A stretch of 55,260 nucleotides of DNA from contig NZ_BJWF01000015.1 in NCBI RefSeq assembly GCF_007990225.1, positions 1-55,260 on the forward strand, written 5' to 3'. This DNA is from Enterococcus villorum. Its GTDB lineage: Bacteria > Bacillota > Bacilli > Lactobacillales > Enterococcaceae. The notes under the pieces are model-generated. The model searched no databases. It saw only the letters and a program-made list of their open reading frames with translations, and had not been told where the DNA came from. Each line of letters starts with the position of its first letter. Positions within the stretch are counted from its first letter, which is position 1. Positions 53,574-55,260 of this stretch are shown here, piece by piece. The translations under genes and the position numbers were made by a program.

Positions 53574-55260
53574 CTACCTTGCTATAACTGGCTCTCGTTT
53601 CATCACTGAACGTCCCCTTAATACATTTTGTTTATTATTTGTAGTGATACTTTCTAGTTTTTTTGAAAGTCTTTGTTTTTCTTTCTTATCTGTAGCCTTA
53701 TTTGCTGATTTATCTGAAAGCCTTGGTTTTTCTTTATTATCTGTAGCTATATTTACTGATTTTTCTGAAAAGCTTTGTTCCAATGATAGGTCTCTTTTCT
53801 TTCTTATGTTGTCAAATTCATGACCAAAAACATTTACTGGCACTTCAAATTTATCAATGAGTTTATTGTACTCATTCCTATACTTTTCTGCTTCCACAGC
53901 GCTCATTTTTCCTTCTTTTACAAGCGGCTCGATAGAATCTTTCTCATTCATTATTTGATATTGAACAAAGTCTCTTTGATCAACTAATGTTGGAAGTAGT
54001 TCACCTCTTATCTCATCACGTTGTGCTTTTAAGGTTTCAATACTATTAGGAAGTGGTAAGTCAGGAAACTGCTCCTTTAAGAATAACATATCCTCTATCT
54101 CATTCGCTTTATTACTTAAATACATTGTTTCTTGTATGACCATGTCGAAATTTAATTCAAGTATCTTATTTCTTCTTCCAATATATGTTTCCGAAGTAGA
54201 AAGAGTAGGAATCTCTGTGGTAGTTGTGGCAGTTCTTTCTGTTGTGGTTGTAATGTTATCCATGTTAATGTCAGGAATTGGCTGTTTATATTTATCCATG
54301 AGTCCATTATACCTATTAATAAACTCTTCTGCTTCCACAGCGCTTATTTTTCCTTCTTTTACAAGCGAACTTATATAATTTTTCTCATTCATTATTTGAG
54401 ATTGAACCAAATCTCTTTCATACGCTAATTTTGGAAGTTGGTTATTCTTTGCATCATCAATTTTTGCATTTAAGTCTTCATCGCTAGGAAGACGTTTATA
54501 TAACTCAGGATATACTTTCTTCAATGACACGTTGAGATCTATCTCAGTAATTAACCCATTAACATGGTTACGTAAGTCACTTATTTCTTCCATTACCTTG
54601 CTGAAATCTGATGCAAGCATTTTATTTCTTCTTCGAATATATGTTTCTGGTGTAGAAATAGTAGGTCTTTTGGTTGTAAATGTATTATTCATAACTGTTG
54701 TAGGAGTGAAATTTGGAAAGTGTTGTTTCAATAATTTATCTGTTATATTCCTTCTATTATCAACGTCAAACTGATTACTTAGCTTTTCAAATTGATTAGT
54801 GAGTTTATCATACTCATTCATATCCTCTTCTGCTTTCAAAGAGCTCATTTCTCCTGTTTTTACAAGCGAGTTTATATAATTTTTCTCATTCATTATTTGA
54901 TCTTGAAGCAAATTTGTTTCATTCTTTAATTTTGGAAGTAGCTTGTCCTTTATATTATCTTGTCGTAAGCTTAAGTCTTCATTAGTTTTAGATAATGTAA
55001 AGTCATGAGCCTTCTTCTTCGATAAAAAAAAGTTATCTATTTCAAGAAATTGTTCATTTAAAGCCTTTGTTTCTTGCATGACCATATCGAACTTTAATTC
55101 AAGCATTTTATTTCTTCTTTGAATATATGTTTCTGGTATAGAAAGTGTAGGACTCTCGGTTGTTGTCGTTTTAGCTAGTGTGGGTTGCTCTGGTGTAGCA
55201 TTTATTGCTGGTGTAGGACTCGCTGGTGTTGTAGCTGTGGTAAGCGTATTTTCTGAAAGA
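53574..55260 (-). CDS. Repetitive coiled-coil protein, N-terminus beyond the window
   Basis: At least 561 codons are in frame to the right edge, so the start is off the window; an internal ATG at 55106 is not the true start. Three repeats of about 145-165 residues each run: Thr/Pro-rich linker, ETYIxRRNKxL, a helical segment, LPxLxxExxxxQxQIMNEK, then SLVKxGxxSxxEAE and a NxYxxL helix. After the third come three basic 20-residue repeats (around ATDNKEKPRLSDKSANKATD) and the tail GRSVMKREPVIAR. No LPXTG, WxL or membrane anchor is found at the C-terminus. Composition suggests a secreted or surface coiled-coil protein; family not recognised. Confidence 0.75.
   Translation of the reverse strand, partial: LSENTLTTATTPASPTPAINATPEQPTLAKTTTTESPTLSIPETYIQRRNKMLELKFDMVMQETKALNEQFLEIDNFFLSKKKAHDFTLSKTNEDLSLRQDNIKDKLLPKLKNETNLLQDQIMNEKNYINSLVKTGEMSSLKAEEDMNEYDKLTNQFEKLSNQFDVDNRRNITDKLLKQHFPNFTPTTVMNNTFTTKRPTISTPETYIRRRNKMLASDFSKVMEEISDLRNHVNGLITEIDLNVSLKKVYPELYKRLPSDEDLNAKIDDAKNNQLPKLAYERDLVQSQIMNEKNYISSLVKEGKISAVEAEEFINRYNGLMDKYKQPIPDINMDNITTTTERTATTTTEIPTLSTSETYIGRRNKILELNFDMVIQETMYLSNKANEIEDMLFLKEQFPDLPLPNSIETLKAQRDEIRGELLPTLVDQRDFVQYQIMNEKDSIEPLVKEGKMSAVEAEKYRNEYNKLIDKFEVPVNVFGHEFDNIRKKRDLSLEQSFSEKSVNIATDNKEKPRLSDKSANKATDKKEKQRLSKKLESITTNNKQNVLRGRSVMKREPVIAR

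Noticed and set aside
53413-53823. 136-codon plus-strand frame at the end of the repetitive protein gene
   Set aside because: Most of it is antisense to the basic repeats of the coiled-coil protein, and no ribosome site is present. Its Phe/Leu/Ser-rich content reflects the complementary strand.

Overview
The window looks like chromosome from a low-GC Firmicute, almost certainly an Enterococcus. This rests on AT-rich codon use, strong AGGAGG-type ribosome sites, the block rbgA-rnhB-dprA-topA-trmFO-xerC-hslV-hslU-codY, a parE-parC pair, pflB-pflA, a Mn-dependent pyrophosphatase, a WxL/LPXTG-type surface locus with Mga-like regulators, and a NagR-type operator in front of nagA. I do not commit to a species. 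Most genes lie on the minus strand.

Layout. 1-9.4 kb: two divergent aromatic-acid-exporter-like membrane proteins, a flotillin/NfeD pair, a MerR regulator, nagA with its operator, an HTH-TPR (RRNPP-like) regulator, a tandem palindromic repeat array, an AlaA/AlaT-type aminotransferase, a 53-residue membrane protein and tRNA-Leu(GAG). 9.8-12 kb: a DUF378 protein, a LysM secreted protein broken by one in-frame TAA, and a twice-frameshifted MobV relaxase relic. 12.2-17.7 kb: a compact surface locus (TM-anchored Ig-like protein, WxL-like secreted protein, small LPQTG protein) with two Mga-like regulators. 18-21.8 kb: an overlapping three-gene operon encoding a permease/solute-binding fusion, a CBS-ABC ATPase (EgtU/EgtV or OpuF type) and a disulfide oxidoreductase with an unusual active site. 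22.4-30.1 kb: small membrane and unknown proteins, a LacI regulator, an esterase and a decayed UPF0316 gene. 30.2-34.8 kb: ppaC, pflA and pflB, with a second repeat array between pflB and pflA. 35-41 kb: parC, parE, a decayed spacer and plsY. 41-52.4 kb: an aldose epimerase, then the codY...rbgA housekeeping block. 52.8-55.26 kb: a VOC-fold protein, an IS-end-like palindrome and the C-terminal part of a repetitive coiled-coil protein that runs off the right edge.

How the parts work together. The codY-hslUV-xerC-trmFO-topA-dprA-rnhB-rbgA block joins nutrient sensing, proteolysis, chromosome-dimer resolution, tRNA modification, DNA topology, DNA uptake and ribosome assembly. pflB and pflA make up the anaerobic pyruvate branch. 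The egtUV-like operon pairs uptake of a small solute (possibly a thiol) with a dedicated flavin reductase. The WxL-like/LPXTG locus probably builds a small cell-wall complex under Mga-type control.

The least explained signal is a modular repeat of about 122 bp found as tandem pairs at two unlinked places. Its flanks are conserved, while its stem arms differ from copy to copy yet stay complementary. Other points of interest are a hairpin holding the dprA ribosome site, the thiol-transporter/reductase operon, and the repetitive protein at the right edge.
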